From: Planctomycetaceae bacterium
GTDB taxonomy: Bacteria > Planctomycetota > Planctomycetia > Pirellulales > UBA1268
NCBI GenBank assembly: GCA_018694455.1
Contig: JABHNP010000033.1
Coordinates: 1 to 15,984, forward strand
DNA: 15,984 nucleotides
Direction of reading: 5' to 3'
Positions within the stretch are counted from its first letter, which is position 1. Each line of letters opens with the position of its first letter. The position numbers and the translations under genes are program-made. Below the pieces are notes generated by a model. That model saw only the letters and a program-made list of their open reading frames with translations, was not told the origin of the DNA and ran no database searches. Positions 7,863-15,733 of this stretch are shown in pieces.

Positions 7863-8957
7863 TTACCAAAAACTATCGAACCATTTCCATAAAGGGTGAT
7901 GAAGAAAAGCGACTATTGAGAAGATGATGGTCTCGTGAAACACAAATCTTTTGGCCATTAGTTTTTTGAATGCACTCGTAATGGCGATCACAACAGTAGT
8001 GAGTAGCAAAATCGTCACAGTGGCCTGCCATCCCAACGTAATCCCAACAAGAGTGCCAGCCAATGGGAACGTACTACAAGATGCCGTATCCAGTTGTCTT
8101 TGATTGCATATGAGCCGGATACTGCTTGTGAACAACCAACCAATGAGTCCGCCAGCAATGCAGGTTACAGCCGGAAACGTTGACGGTGGTAGAACGTTAC
8201 TAAAATCTGTGCGTAGGTGAACATAAAATTGAACGGGTTGAAGAGTTGGAATTGCAACTGATAATCCTGCAAAAATACATAGCAGGAACCCTGAAAGCCA
8301 TTTTGGGCAACGAAGTCGATCCAGATCCATCAGTGACAGCATTAGCAGGCAACTAAATAATGTGGCGTGATAAAGATAGATTCCGATGACCGGCCATTTT
8401 GTATAGAGGATGATCCAAAGAATTCCAGCATAGAAATACCGCTTGAACTCAGGAACATTGGTTGCACCTGTCACAAGTTCAAAAAGAAAAAGCGATCCGA
8501 ATATGGTCGCTCCAATAACTTCAGTCAGAAAGTAGCGAATAGGAATTGTGGATAGGCAATTCCGGCAGCGTCCCTCTAGATTCAGATAACTGATGAGAGG
8601 CAAGTTATCAATTCGGCGAATAGGCTTGCCGCATGCGGGGCACGCTGATGATCGCGTGGTAACCGATGCCCCGGATGGGACGCTTTTCGCAACAACATTG
8701 ATAAAGCTTGCAACACATGCCCCGTAGTATGTGAATACTGCAAATACCAAAAACTTCGCAGTTCGGATTCGGAATAATTCATATACATCCAAGTCAGTTG
8801 CAGGAATAATCATCTGCTGTTCCCGGAACTGTTCAAGAAATGCATTGACAGACGGAATAACAATCAGATAGCCGGCAAGAACAGCCCCGATAGTCAGCCA
8901 TGCGAGTGTCCGAAGCGACCACACTCGCTTTAATTTCTGATGGCTTTCACTGTCCAC
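7863..8957 (-). CDS. Prepilin-peptidase (A24) family membrane protein lacking the GxGD motif
   Basis: Polytopic membrane protein of 364 residues with the architecture of a type IV prepilin peptidase/N-methyltransferase. The N-terminal cytoplasmic-loop domain (DiS_P_DiS) is clear: GACVASFINVVAKSVP (79-94), CPAC (106-109), DNLPLISYLNLEGRCRNC (117-134), IPIRYFLTEVIG (138-149), with all four zinc-type cysteines. The first catalytic aspartate region is present (LMDLDRLRCP, 209-218; D211). The second, GxGD, should lie just before LVGITLGW (303-310), but the sequence there is SCSTFPLAG with no aspartate. Either this is a degenerate, non-proteolytic member or it uses another residue. The start is GTG 8957, supported by a strong GGAGGT five bases upstream. 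No pilin or secretion gene is adjacent. Active family members process pilins and type II secretion pseudopilins; whether this one does is doubtful. Confidence 0.82.
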   Translation of the reverse strand: MDSESHQKLKRVWSLRTLAWLTIGAVLAGYLIVIPSVNAFLEQFREQQMIIPATDLDVYELFRIRTAKFLVFAVFTYYGACVASFINVVAKSVPSGASVTTRSSACPACGKPIRRIDNLPLISYLNLEGRCRNCLSTIPIRYFLTEVIGATIFGSLFLFELVTGATNVPEFKRYFYAGILWIILYTKWPVIGIYLYHATLFSCLLMLSLMDLDRLRCPKWLSGFLLCIFAGLSVAIPTLQPVQFYVHLRTDFSNVLPPSTFPAVTCIAGGLIGWLFTSSIRLICNQRQLDTASCSTFPLAGTLVGITLGWQATVTILLLTTVVIAITSAFKKLMAKRFVFHETIIFSIVAFLHHPLWKWFDSFW

Positions 8958-8962
8958 CCCAC

Positions 8963-8968
8963 ACCTCC
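8963..8968 (-). promoter_or_regulatory. Strong ribosome binding site fixing the GTG start of the A24-like gene
   Basis: On the minus strand GGAGGT is followed by a 5-base spacer and GTG 8957. This is the best Shine-Dalgarno match in the window and justifies the non-ATG start. Confidence 0.75.
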
Positions 8969-9016
8969 AGCACGAATCTTCAAGTAGGCCCAGACGGAGT
9001 TTCGAACCTTGCAGAG

Positions 9017-9025
9017 ATTATACCA
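9017..9025 (-). promoter_or_regulatory. Extended -10 promoter candidate for the A24-like gene
   Basis: The minus strand reads TGGTATAAT, a perfect extended -10 (TGnTATAAT). No good -35 is present, as is usual for this class. Transcription would begin near 9010, giving a leader of about 50 bases that contains the GGAGGT site. Confidence 0.5.
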
Positions 9026-9229
9026 CGAAAGCGACTCATCATTCACCTTTCGGATTCATCTTAAGGCATCATCTATGATTATCTGGTGCATGAACAAAAC
9101 AGAGCTCCTGTAAAACATTGAAAACATCGACCCAATAGGCAACATGTATATTGTCTTTACCGTACGATAGATTTTGAATCCTTCTCCATAGTCGCCTCTG
9201 ATTATTACAACGCTAACGGACCAAACTGC

Positions 9230-9233
9230 GAGG
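9230..9233 (+). promoter_or_regulatory. Ribosome binding site for the TTG start of the PAP2 gene
   Basis: GAGG is 7 bases before TTG 9241. There is an in-frame TAA at 9214-9216 and no ATG before the conserved region, so a TTG start (or CTG 9226) is required. Confidence 0.5.
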
Positions 9234-9240
9234 CCCTCTT

Positions 9241-10017
9241 TTGACACACTGTGCAGACAAAGGATTTCGTGTTTTAGAAGCCATATTTGCGACTCTCGCA
9301 ATCACCCTCACGTGGAGTCTCTACTCTCCGGTTGGCACACTGAACAGCCTGCGTAACATTAACTTTGCGAAATACATCCTTACGCCTCTCGACTATAAAA
9401 TACCTTTTTGGACGTTTCCTATTTATGCCTATTCGATTGCATTTCTTGTAATCCCAATTGTTGCCATCAGTTGTGTATGGTTTCGGTGGCAAGAGAAGGC
9501 ACACGTGCGCATGGTGATCGCATCATTTTTCCCGATGACATTTCTAGCATTTCTTATTTTCACACTGTTTCCCGTCAGTATTATTTCTATAAAATCGGTC
9601 CCCGATTTAAGTGGAATGGCAGGAATCGATATTGAACTACTCCGAGGAACGTACGCAATTACAAATCCTTGGAATGCGTTTCCATCAATTCATATTGCAA
9701 CTGGCACCCTTGGGTTCAGGTTGCTTCAGGCAACATTCCGAAATAAGGCTGTCTTAATTTTCTACGGCATTTGGTTTCTTGTTATGGCACTCGGAACACT
9801 CACCCTTCAGTACCATTCCATTGCCGATGTGCTTGCAGGATTACTCCTCGCAGAATCCACATTTCGGTTAGCTCAGAAATATCAGTCAGAAATTTCAAAT
9901 TTCTATGATGCGATTTCTCGGACTACACGAATTTCTTTCTGGTTACTATTTCTTGGCACCTTGGTCACTATCCACGGATACGCCTCTGCATACGATTTAT
10001 ACAAAGGGACGATTTAG
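9241..10017 (+). CDS. PAP2-superfamily membrane phosphatase/phosphotransferase (PAP2_3, Aur1-like type)
   Basis: Integral membrane protein of 258 residues, about six helices (roughly 11-30, 58-80, 92-112, 167-187, 190-207, 231-250). The acid-phosphatase-like core shows NPWNAFPSIH (142-151) as the PSxH motif, and QYHSIADVLAG (190-200) carrying the histidine nucleophile H192 and D196. The form xYHxxxDVxAG without the usual SR pair resembles the PAP2_3 branch, which includes inositol-phosphorylceramide synthase Aur1, rather than undecaprenyl-pyrophosphate phosphatases. A role in lipid phosphate hydrolysis or head-group transfer at the membrane follows from the family; the substrate is unknown. 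It diverges from the A24-like gene across a 283-base region and converges on the DUF4105 gene. It starts at TTG 9241, chosen for the GAGG 7 bases upstream and the absence of any other start. Confidence 0.85.
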   Translation: MTHCADKGFRVLEAIFATLAITLTWSLYSPVGTLNSLRNINFAKYILTPLDYKIPFWTFPIYAYSIAFLVIPIVAISCVWFRWQEKAHVRMVIASFFPMTFLAFLIFTLFPVSIISIKSVPDLSGMAGIDIELLRGTYAITNPWNAFPSIHIATGTLGFRLLQATFRNKAVLIFYGIWFLVMALGTLTLQYHSIADVLAGLLLAESTFRLAQKYQSEISNFYDAISRTTRISFWLLFLGTLVTIHGYASAYDLYKGTI

Positions 10018-10353
10018 AAAGCTGCTCTGACCACGTAATTACTTCGCAACGTATCGACTGCGACAAAAATAAAAACTGGCTGTCACGGTTCCTTCAGTTC
10101 AACTTGTTTACTATTTTTTAGACCACGGTGAGCCTGAAGAAACCAGTGCCTGCACTACGCAATCGTAACGGCTCTCCCCCAAAGCCGATGCTCTACCCGT
10201 TTCTGAAGTGGCATGATCCACCGCTGAAAACCGCTCCTGTTTTTCGAATGACTATTTCATTTTAAAGAGATGAGTAAGCCATTTTTCTTTTTCTGTACGC
10301 AAGTACCGACGGGGCAACCCTCACTTTGCATTCTGACTGCTGGCAGCCACATG
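10018..10353. other. 336-base gap between convergent genes
   Basis: It separates the 3' ends of the PAP2 and DUF4105 genes. No gene is supported. Only small inverted repeats were seen, for example CGGCT/AGCCG around 10171-10189, and no hairpin with a following T-run that would serve as a bidirectional terminator. Confidence 0.5.
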
Positions 10354-11415
10354 CTATTGCTCTCGGAATTGTCGTCGTATTCCTGATGAAAAATTCTTGA
10401 CATCGAGAAGTCCATGCCCTTGCAGATCAATATGGTATTTCTCCCTCATTGCACCAAAACTCAAATCCGTATCGATCAAACCAAGACTATAAGCAACTCT
10501 GTCCGAATAACCTGGAAGCATAACTCCGAGACGATACGGACTCACAAACCTGCCTGAAATATGGTTGAGGTGTCGAACAATATTATTCGTGCAGTTATTT
10601 GTGATCGTATTATAAAACTCAGGAGTGCTACATAGATGATTCATTCGCTTGGCCATATCAACCAGCATTGCAGAACGAGACTCCGCATCTGCTCGAATCG
10701 GGTAAAGAAAAAAACGATCATTCGTTCTCATGAGTCGATTCGCGATCATTTCCCTCTCTTCGCTTAGAATATAAACAAGCTCATAATTGTGAAAAATACC
10801 CGGTAGTGGATGAAACGTTTCCCCAATCTCACGGCGTATCTCAATCGAAAATGTCAGGTACCGGTCGTCTTCCTCGCCTGTAAACTCAAACGTTAGAAAT
10901 GTGTGGGCAAGACTCTCTAGTTGGGTGAAGCACTCAACACCAAACCAAATTCTTTCCAAATCTTTTAATTGGTAGGTTTTGTCAAAGTACCTAACTTCTG
11001 AAATCTCTCCGGCCGTATTGAGAAGCACCCTCTGAATATTGGAGAAATTGATCGATGTATTTTTGATCAAAGCAGTCGACAAGACTGACTGATCCTCTAC
11101 CCACGCCCGATCGTTGGATGGACTTACACATAACCAACCAGCTGTGAGGCAAAATATAAACAGCAAAATCCAAAGACACGTCCGGTACACATCAGAGAAG
11201 CACACGAGCGAAAAGACTGTCCCTAGAAGAAAACCTATTGCCAATGTCATGCCAATGAATTTTGGAACAAAAGGCATGAAATACAGAAGCCCGAATCCCC
11301 AGATCCACGCTAATAGAGTCATGCAAAGAAGCCCATACCGCAGTGGACCACGCACACAACAAAGGCTTCTTGTTGTCCAACTCTGATTCTCTGCCGGACC
11401 TGAAGCAGGGATCAT
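10354..11415 (-). CDS. DUF4105 (Lnb N-terminal periplasmic-type) membrane protein
   Basis: 353 residues: three N-terminal membrane helices (about 24-47, 49-72, 78-97) followed by an extracytoplasmic DUF4105 domain (about 98-315). Family hallmarks in order: SPSNDRAWVEDQ (98-109), YFDKTYQLKDLERIWFGVE (143-161), AHTFLTFEF (170-178), SIEIRREIGETFHPLPG (190-206), YELVYILSEEREMI (211-224), LYPIRA (237-242), EFYNTITNNCTNNIVRH (266-282) and LPGYSDRVAYSLGLID (300-315). H171 and C275 are the conserved pair expected of a papain-like (NlpC/P60-fold) thiol enzyme. PF13387 has been linked, as I recall, to the Lnb lipoprotein N-acyltransferase of Bacteroidota; whether this relative acylates lipoproteins is unknown. 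The start ATG 11415 has GAGG 8 bases upstream and overlaps the stop of a 19-codon upstream ORF. Confidence 0.88.
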   Translation of the reverse strand: MIPASGPAENQSWTTRSLCCVRGPLRYGLLCMTLLAWIWGFGLLYFMPFVPKFIGMTLAIGFLLGTVFSLVCFSDVYRTCLWILLFIFCLTAGWLCVSPSNDRAWVEDQSVLSTALIKNTSINFSNIQRVLLNTAGEISEVRYFDKTYQLKDLERIWFGVECFTQLESLAHTFLTFEFTGEEDDRYLTFSIEIRREIGETFHPLPGIFHNYELVYILSEEREMIANRLMRTNDRFFLYPIRADAESRSAMLVDMAKRMNHLCSTPEFYNTITNNCTNNIVRHLNHISGRFVSPYRLGVMLPGYSDRVAYSLGLIDTDLSFGAMREKYHIDLQGHGLLDVKNFSSGIRRQFREQ

Positions 11416-11471
11416 TTCAGTTTCCTCATGATAAAGTCGTCCCTCGTAGCTACCACACCTCTCCGGCTCAT
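11412..11471 (-). CDS. Possible 19-residue upstream ORF overlapping the DUF4105 start
   Basis: Reading ATG 11471 to TGA 11412 gives MSRRGVVATRDDFIMRKLK. An AGGAG (11480-11484) lies 8 bases before its ATG. Its stop and the DUF4105 start share the sequence ATGA, the classical overlap for translational coupling, and the DUF4105 ribosome binding site (GAGG, 11424-11427) lies inside it. The peptide resembles nothing known; if real, it is more likely a coupling leader than a functional protein. It could also be chance. Confidence 0.35.
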   Translation of the reverse strand: MSRRGVVATRDDFIMRKLK

Positions 11472-11912
11472 TCCTCAGTCTCCTATTTGTCTAATATGAA
11501 AATTTAGGTGTAGTTGAGGGCCCTGTATTGCCTGGCACTATGCCAATACCGAGTGAATACTTTACTTCATCCGGCACTGTCGACAGCGTGATGTCACTGC
11601 GATTTGCAGTTCGCTCTGTGAATATTGCAATCGTCTCATAGGCCCAGGCGGACTTGAAAACCCGAAGTAACTCCCGGCAATACGATACGTTTTCAATTTA
11701 GTATCTCACAGCGTACCGCTTCGCTAGTCAAAGCTGCCATTGTGGCGAATGCATCAAGTGCTGGTCTTCTCATTATTTTTAATTTTTCGTTCGTTCGGTA
11801 TAAAGCGTGAGGGTAGTGGAGGATAGCAATTGATCCATGTTTATATGCTCAACCACACCAAAAGTAGGTCGCCGCCGATGCCTCTCGCATTTCACAATTT
11901 GCCAGGCAAAGA
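11416..11912. other. 497-base gap upstream of DUF4105 and downstream of GH2
   Basis: Apart from the short upstream ORF at 11412-11471 no gene is supported. An inverted repeat TGGCA-CTA-TGCCA (11533-11545) lies about 120 bases upstream of the DUF4105 start and could be a small operator. On the GH2 side, a TTTGC/GCAAA inverted repeat follows about 20 bases after the stop, without a T-run. Confidence 0.45.
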
Positions 11913-13706
11913 TCAGAAACGAGCTGGCTCGTGTAATTTCCTCAACTCGTCAGGTGTAAGCTTCTGAACTTCTCGATCATAGGTCATCAATCCATTGACC
12001 TCACCCTCAACATCGGTCGTCTGCGTATACACACCTGCAGCCACACCTCGGCGTCTGAGTTTCATGAGTTCTTCAAACGAGCGTTGATATCGATACCTGT
12101 ATTCGTCTTTGGTAGCTGGCAAGTCTCCATATCCCCAATTTCGCATTTCTGAATTCCATTGGTGACCGGGGACAACAAAGCCATGACCACCAAACTCACC
12201 CACCACCTTCACGTAGTCATTGAATCTCTGATCTTCGAATGGAAACATCGGCTCAGGATAATTATGGCGGTCTACAACATCACCAACGGGAAAGAAGTTC
12301 CCACCGCTGGCAATGTTGACCAGACGCGTGATATCAAGATTTTCTATTAACTGACCAACTCGAATGGTCTCGTGCTGACCCCATCGTTCATTGAAGGGTA
12401 CCCACATTACAATTGATGGATGATTTCGAAGACTTCCCACCATAGACTTTAATTCCTTGACGAACTGCTCATGGCGTTCTACAGGCCATTCATCTTCCAC
12501 CGGATTTGGAGCAAGCTTGCTCCAAAAAGGCCTTCCGCCAGTGCTTGGCATATCTTGCCAAACCATCATGCCAATTCGATCACAATGAGCATAGTATCGC
12601 CGTGACTCAACCTTGATGTGCTTTCGGATCATGTTGAACCCGGACTTCTTCAAATATTCGATGTCAAAACGCATCGCTGCATCACTGGGCGGCGTCAACA
12701 AGCCGTCAGGCCACCAGCCCTGATCCAATGTGCCGTAGTGGAACACCACTTTGCCATTCAAGGTCATGCGAATCTGTCCCGCAGGTCCGCGAACAGTTCC
12801 TACCTCACGCATGGCTGCATACGACTCGACGCAATCGACCAGTTCTTCACCATCGAACAACTCCATGGTGATGTCGTAGAGACTTGGGCTTTGTGGCGAC
12901 CAGAGCTTTGCATCAGGAATCCGCACACTTAAAGCGGCGTCAGCAATACCAACTACGCGTTCACCATCACGAACAGTAATCACGATACGCTCTGCCTCGA
13001 ATGGCTTCCCCTCGAGGGTTGGCAGCACACGCAACGTGCCCTCAGCTATCCTGGGCTTCATTTTGACCATGTGAAAATGTCGGTCGGGCACGTCCTCCAA
13101 CCATACGGTCTGCCAAATTCCTGACACGCGGGTGTAATAAATCCCTTTGGGCTGCAGTGATTGTTTTCCGAGGGTCTGCGATGGTGCGGTTTGGTCAATC
13201 ACACTCACGGTCAGCTCGTTATCCCCCGGATGTACCGCATCGGTGATGTCAAACTTGAATGGATCACTACTCCCTTTGTGTGAACCAATTTTTTTTCCAT
13301 TGAGATAAACGGTGCATTCATAATCGACCGCTTCGAAATGCAGATGAGTGCGATGTCCGTCACGAGTCTGATGTCGGAACATACGTCTGTACCACAACGT
13401 CTGATCAGGCGCGAGTAGCCGCTGCTGCACACCACTAAGTGCTGATTCCACGGGAAAGGGCACAAGAATATCCCCCTGATAGTCTTTGGGAGTCACCCCA
13501 TTCTTGTAGATCGCATACTGCCATAAACCATTGAGGTTCTTCCAGTTTCCATCGCGACGAAACTGGGGGCGTGGATATTCCTGCCAAGTATTCTGGGGAG
13601 TTACCTGTTTGCCCCAACGAGTCAACATTGCCTCGGAAGATACCTTCCATTCACCACTGGCAACAGATGCCAGAGTCATAAGAAAGAAGCAGTAACAAAA
13701 TCTCAT
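11913..13706 (-). CDS. Secreted glycoside hydrolase family 2 enzyme
   Basis: A 597-residue retaining exo-glycosidase of the beta-galactosidase/beta-glucuronidase/beta-mannosidase superfamily. Residues 1-18 are a signal peptide (cleavage likely after VASG). The domains follow GH2 order: sugar-binding jelly roll about 52-206 (NWKNLNGLWQYA, DQTLWYRRMF, YLNGKKIGSHKG, GIWQTVWLE), Ig-like about 208-300, and TIM barrel about 310-590. The acid/base glutamate is in WVPFNERWGQ (435-444, E440) and the nucleophile is likely E504 in VVGEFGGHG (501-509). FNMIRKHIKVES (357-368) and RIGMMVWQDMPS (377-388) are the usual barrel motifs. At about 600 residues it is shorter than LacZ and lacks extra C-terminal domains, as in many planctomycete and Bacteroidota GH2 proteins; the sugar specificity cannot be told. 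The start ATG 13706 is preceded by AAGG. It lies 311 bases downstream of a co-oriented sulfatase gene, suggesting joint use on sulfated glycans. Confidence 0.92.
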   Translation of the reverse strand: MRFCYCFFLMTLASVASGEWKVSSEAMLTRWGKQVTPQNTWQEYPRPQFRRDGNWKNLNGLWQYAIYKNGVTPKDYQGDILVPFPVESALSGVQQRLLAPDQTLWYRRMFRHQTRDGHRTHLHFEAVDYECTVYLNGKKIGSHKGSSDPFKFDITDAVHPGDNELTVSVIDQTAPSQTLGKQSLQPKGIYYTRVSGIWQTVWLEDVPDRHFHMVKMKPRIAEGTLRVLPTLEGKPFEAERIVITVRDGERVVGIADAALSVRIPDAKLWSPQSPSLYDITMELFDGEELVDCVESYAAMREVGTVRGPAGQIRMTLNGKVVFHYGTLDQGWWPDGLLTPPSDAAMRFDIEYLKKSGFNMIRKHIKVESRRYYAHCDRIGMMVWQDMPSTGGRPFWSKLAPNPVEDEWPVERHEQFVKELKSMVGSLRNHPSIVMWVPFNERWGQHETIRVGQLIENLDITRLVNIASGGNFFPVGDVVDRHNYPEPMFPFEDQRFNDYVKVVGEFGGHGFVVPGHQWNSEMRNWGYGDLPATKDEYRYRYQRSFEELMKLRRRGVAAGVYTQTTDVEGEVNGLMTYDREVQKLTPDELRKLHEPARF

Positions 13707-14017
13707 GTACCTCTACCTTTTTTAAAAATGAAAACTGCCCGGTAGCAGTGGCATTCCTCGCTCTCAGGCATGCAGCTGTCACACGTCTCGAACAATACTC
13801 ATCCTACCCGGCGAAGCTAGAAACAAAATGAGACGATCCGTACACGTATTGAGACATATTGTCAGGCGTACTATGTCGCTAAATTGCTTGCGTTGTGAAT
13901 GGTAGAGCTAGCGACAAGCGGTGATGGGACGTCTGTATTTTTTGCCAGAGCCGCCTTCAATGAAAGACTTACAGGATTGAGATCTCTGCGTGACTGTCGA
14001 TTTCGAGAAGTTACGCT
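13707..14017. other. 311-base gap between sulfatase and GH2 genes
   Basis: Both flanking genes read leftward. No gene, strong hairpin or clear promoter was seen. The length suggests GH2 has its own promoter rather than a tight operon with the sulfatase. Confidence 0.45.
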
Positions 14018-15616
14018 CTACTTTTTCTGGCGTTGCTGCAGTTTCTTCTTTTTAGGCAAGCCGTTAGGTGAAACATTGCATCGCTCGGCCCAAGCCGACC
14101 ACATTGCAGTGAGCTTTTTTACTCGATCAGGTTCCGTGCTGGCCTGGTCGTATTGCTCCGTACGATCCGACTTGAGGTTGTACAATTCCCAAGGTCCCTT
14201 GCCGCCAAGACGAACCAGCTTCCAATCATCGACACGAACTGCGGCATTCCCTTCGTGCTCCCAGTAGATCGCCTCCCGCTCGAGCAGTCTGCCATTCAGC
14301 ACCGGACGCAAACTGACGCCCTCCATCGGCTGAATTGTCTCTCCACCATATTCTTTGGGGTACTCTGCGGCTGTCAGGTCAACAATCGTCGCCATGATGT
14401 CAATCAAATGTGCGGGCTGATTGCGCCAAGCGCCACGATCTTGAATGCCGGCTGGCCAATGCGCAATCAGTGGTGTGGCAATACCTCCTTCATGGTTGAA
14501 ATGTTTGTATTTTCGGAATGGCGTGTCCTGCATCCAAGCCCATGACTCGCCGCAGAACCAATTCGAATCAGGTGTGGTTGGGTCTCCTATGTTCTTGCCT
14601 TTTGGCCCACTCTCGGCACAGCCACCGTTGTCACTCATGAAAAGAATCAATGTATTATCAAATTGTCCGCGCGACTTGAGTCCCTCAATCAGTGTGCCGA
14701 CAGAACGATCCATGCGATAAACGCATGCTGCGTAGACCGCCATCATGTGATCAAAGCGATCCTTATCCTCATTTGACAGACTTTTCCAAGCGGCAATCGT
14801 CGCTGGGCGTTCTGTCTTCTTCCAGCTTTCATCAATCAAACCGAGTTCTATCTGCCGCTGATGTCGATTATTCGATAACTCATCCCAACCTGCCCGATAC
14901 TTCCCACGAAAAAGGGTGACGTCTTCATCTATTGCCTGCAATGGAAAATGAGGCGCGTTATGCGCTAGATACCACAAGAAGGGCTTGCCCGCAGTAACGG
15001 CTTCATCAACGAATGAAAGTCCTTTTTCGGTCCAGGCGTCTGTTGAATACCAGTCCTCAGGCAGCAGCTTTTCTTCTGAGGCAACAACGTCATCATTAAG
15101 AACGACCGTCCGGCCTTTTTTAACTTGGAAATAGAATCCGCCGCCCTCTGGCACACCATAAAAGCGGTCGAATCCATGGGCGAGAGGGTACATATTGCGA
15201 TCTTTGCTACCGACATGCCACTTTCCGGTAATTGCAGTTAAGTATCCTGCACTACGGGCGACGTCTCCAATTGTCACCGAGCGATCGTTTAAGAATCCGC
15301 GATAACCAGGAACCTTGTCGTCGCCGGTCATATGTCCAATGCCGGCTTGATGTGAGTACAGCCCGGTGAGCAATGCGGCTCGTGTTGGACAACAGCGACC
15401 TGTGTTATAAAACTGTTTGAATCTTAGGCCACCCGCAGCCAAGGCATCGAGATGAGGCGTTGGGATTTCGCTGCCATAACAACCAATGTCTGAAAATCCC
15501 ATGTCGTCGACTAAAATCACAATGATATTTGGTCGTTCTGCCTGGGCGTTGCCAATCAAGATCATTACGAACAGCAGTGCGAGCAGGGCTTTTTGTATAT
15601 TCATTTTGTTGTTCAT
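14018..15616 (-). CDS. Secreted arylsulfatase-like sulfatase (family S1)
   Basis: A 532-residue sulfate-ester hydrolase, start taken at ATG 15616. A TTG at 15634 is possible but would put an odd hexapeptide in front; ATG 15604 is also possible. No start has a good ribosome binding site. Residues 1-26 form a signal peptide ending NAQA. Active-site elements: metal-binding DD in IVILVDDMGFSD (33-44), formylglycine motif CCPTRAALLTG (75-85; C75 is converted to formylglycine by a maturase encoded elsewhere), GKWHVG (131-136), AHNAPHFPL (218-226), SDNGG (328-332) and YKHFNHEGG (370-378). All catalytic parts are present, so it should be active. The tail after about residue 520 is Lys/Gln-rich (KKKKLQQRQKK). 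The NTGRCCPTR...HQAGIGHM pattern resembles the arylsulfatase branch often called S1_4; that subfamily call is tentative. It is followed in the same direction by the GH2 gene. Confidence 0.95.
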   Translation of the reverse strand: MNNKMNIQKALLALLFVMILIGNAQAERPNIIVILVDDMGFSDIGCYGSEIPTPHLDALAAGGLRFKQFYNTGRCCPTRAALLTGLYSHQAGIGHMTGDDKVPGYRGFLNDRSVTIGDVARSAGYLTAITGKWHVGSKDRNMYPLAHGFDRFYGVPEGGGFYFQVKKGRTVVLNDDVVASEEKLLPEDWYSTDAWTEKGLSFVDEAVTAGKPFLWYLAHNAPHFPLQAIDEDVTLFRGKYRAGWDELSNNRHQRQIELGLIDESWKKTERPATIAAWKSLSNEDKDRFDHMMAVYAACVYRMDRSVGTLIEGLKSRGQFDNTLILFMSDNGGCAESGPKGKNIGDPTTPDSNWFCGESWAWMQDTPFRKYKHFNHEGGIATPLIAHWPAGIQDRGAWRNQPAHLIDIMATIVDLTAAEYPKEYGGETIQPMEGVSLRPVLNGRLLEREAIYWEHEGNAAVRVDDWKLVRLGGKGPWELYNLKSDRTEQYDQASTEPDRVKKLTAMWSAWAERCNVSPNGLPKKKKLQQRQKK

Positions 15617-15650
15617 ATAAAGAGAAGTAGCCAATTGCAGCAGATTTCGT

Positions 15651-15669
15651 CCATCCGCTCTACGGATGG
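15651..15669. promoter_or_regulatory. Perfect inverted repeat upstream of the sulfatase gene
   Basis: CCATCCG (15651-15657) and CGGATGG (15663-15669) form a perfect 7-bp stem with loop CTCTA, 35 bases upstream of the sulfatase ATG. It could be an operator, a leader hairpin, or the 3' hairpin of the reading frame to its right; there is no T-run on either side. Confidence 0.4.
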
Positions 15670-15733
15670 TGCATTGTGATTGGTGGGATGTTAAGAAATC
15701 CGAAACTTTTATTCCTAAAAAGGGGCAGGACGG

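Noticed and set aside
8975..9030. tRNA-like stretch containing GGTTCGAAA on the minus strand
   Set aside because: The flanking bases do not form a T-arm stem and no anticodon or acceptor arm can be drawn; the TATAAT there is better read as a promoter.
9056..9301. 81-codon minus-strand ORF in the divergent region
   Set aside because: It overlaps the start of the PAP2 gene, has no ribosome binding site and no recognisable features.
10118..10215. Possible mobile-element or integron-like fragment in the PAP2/DUF4105 gap
   Set aside because: Only very short inverted repeats, no terminal repeats, target duplication or transposase reading frame.
13899..14267. 122-codon plus-strand ORF overlapping the sulfatase 3' end
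   Set aside because: Most of it is antisense to the well-supported sulfatase C-terminus; the non-overlapping part has no recognisable domain or ribosome binding site.
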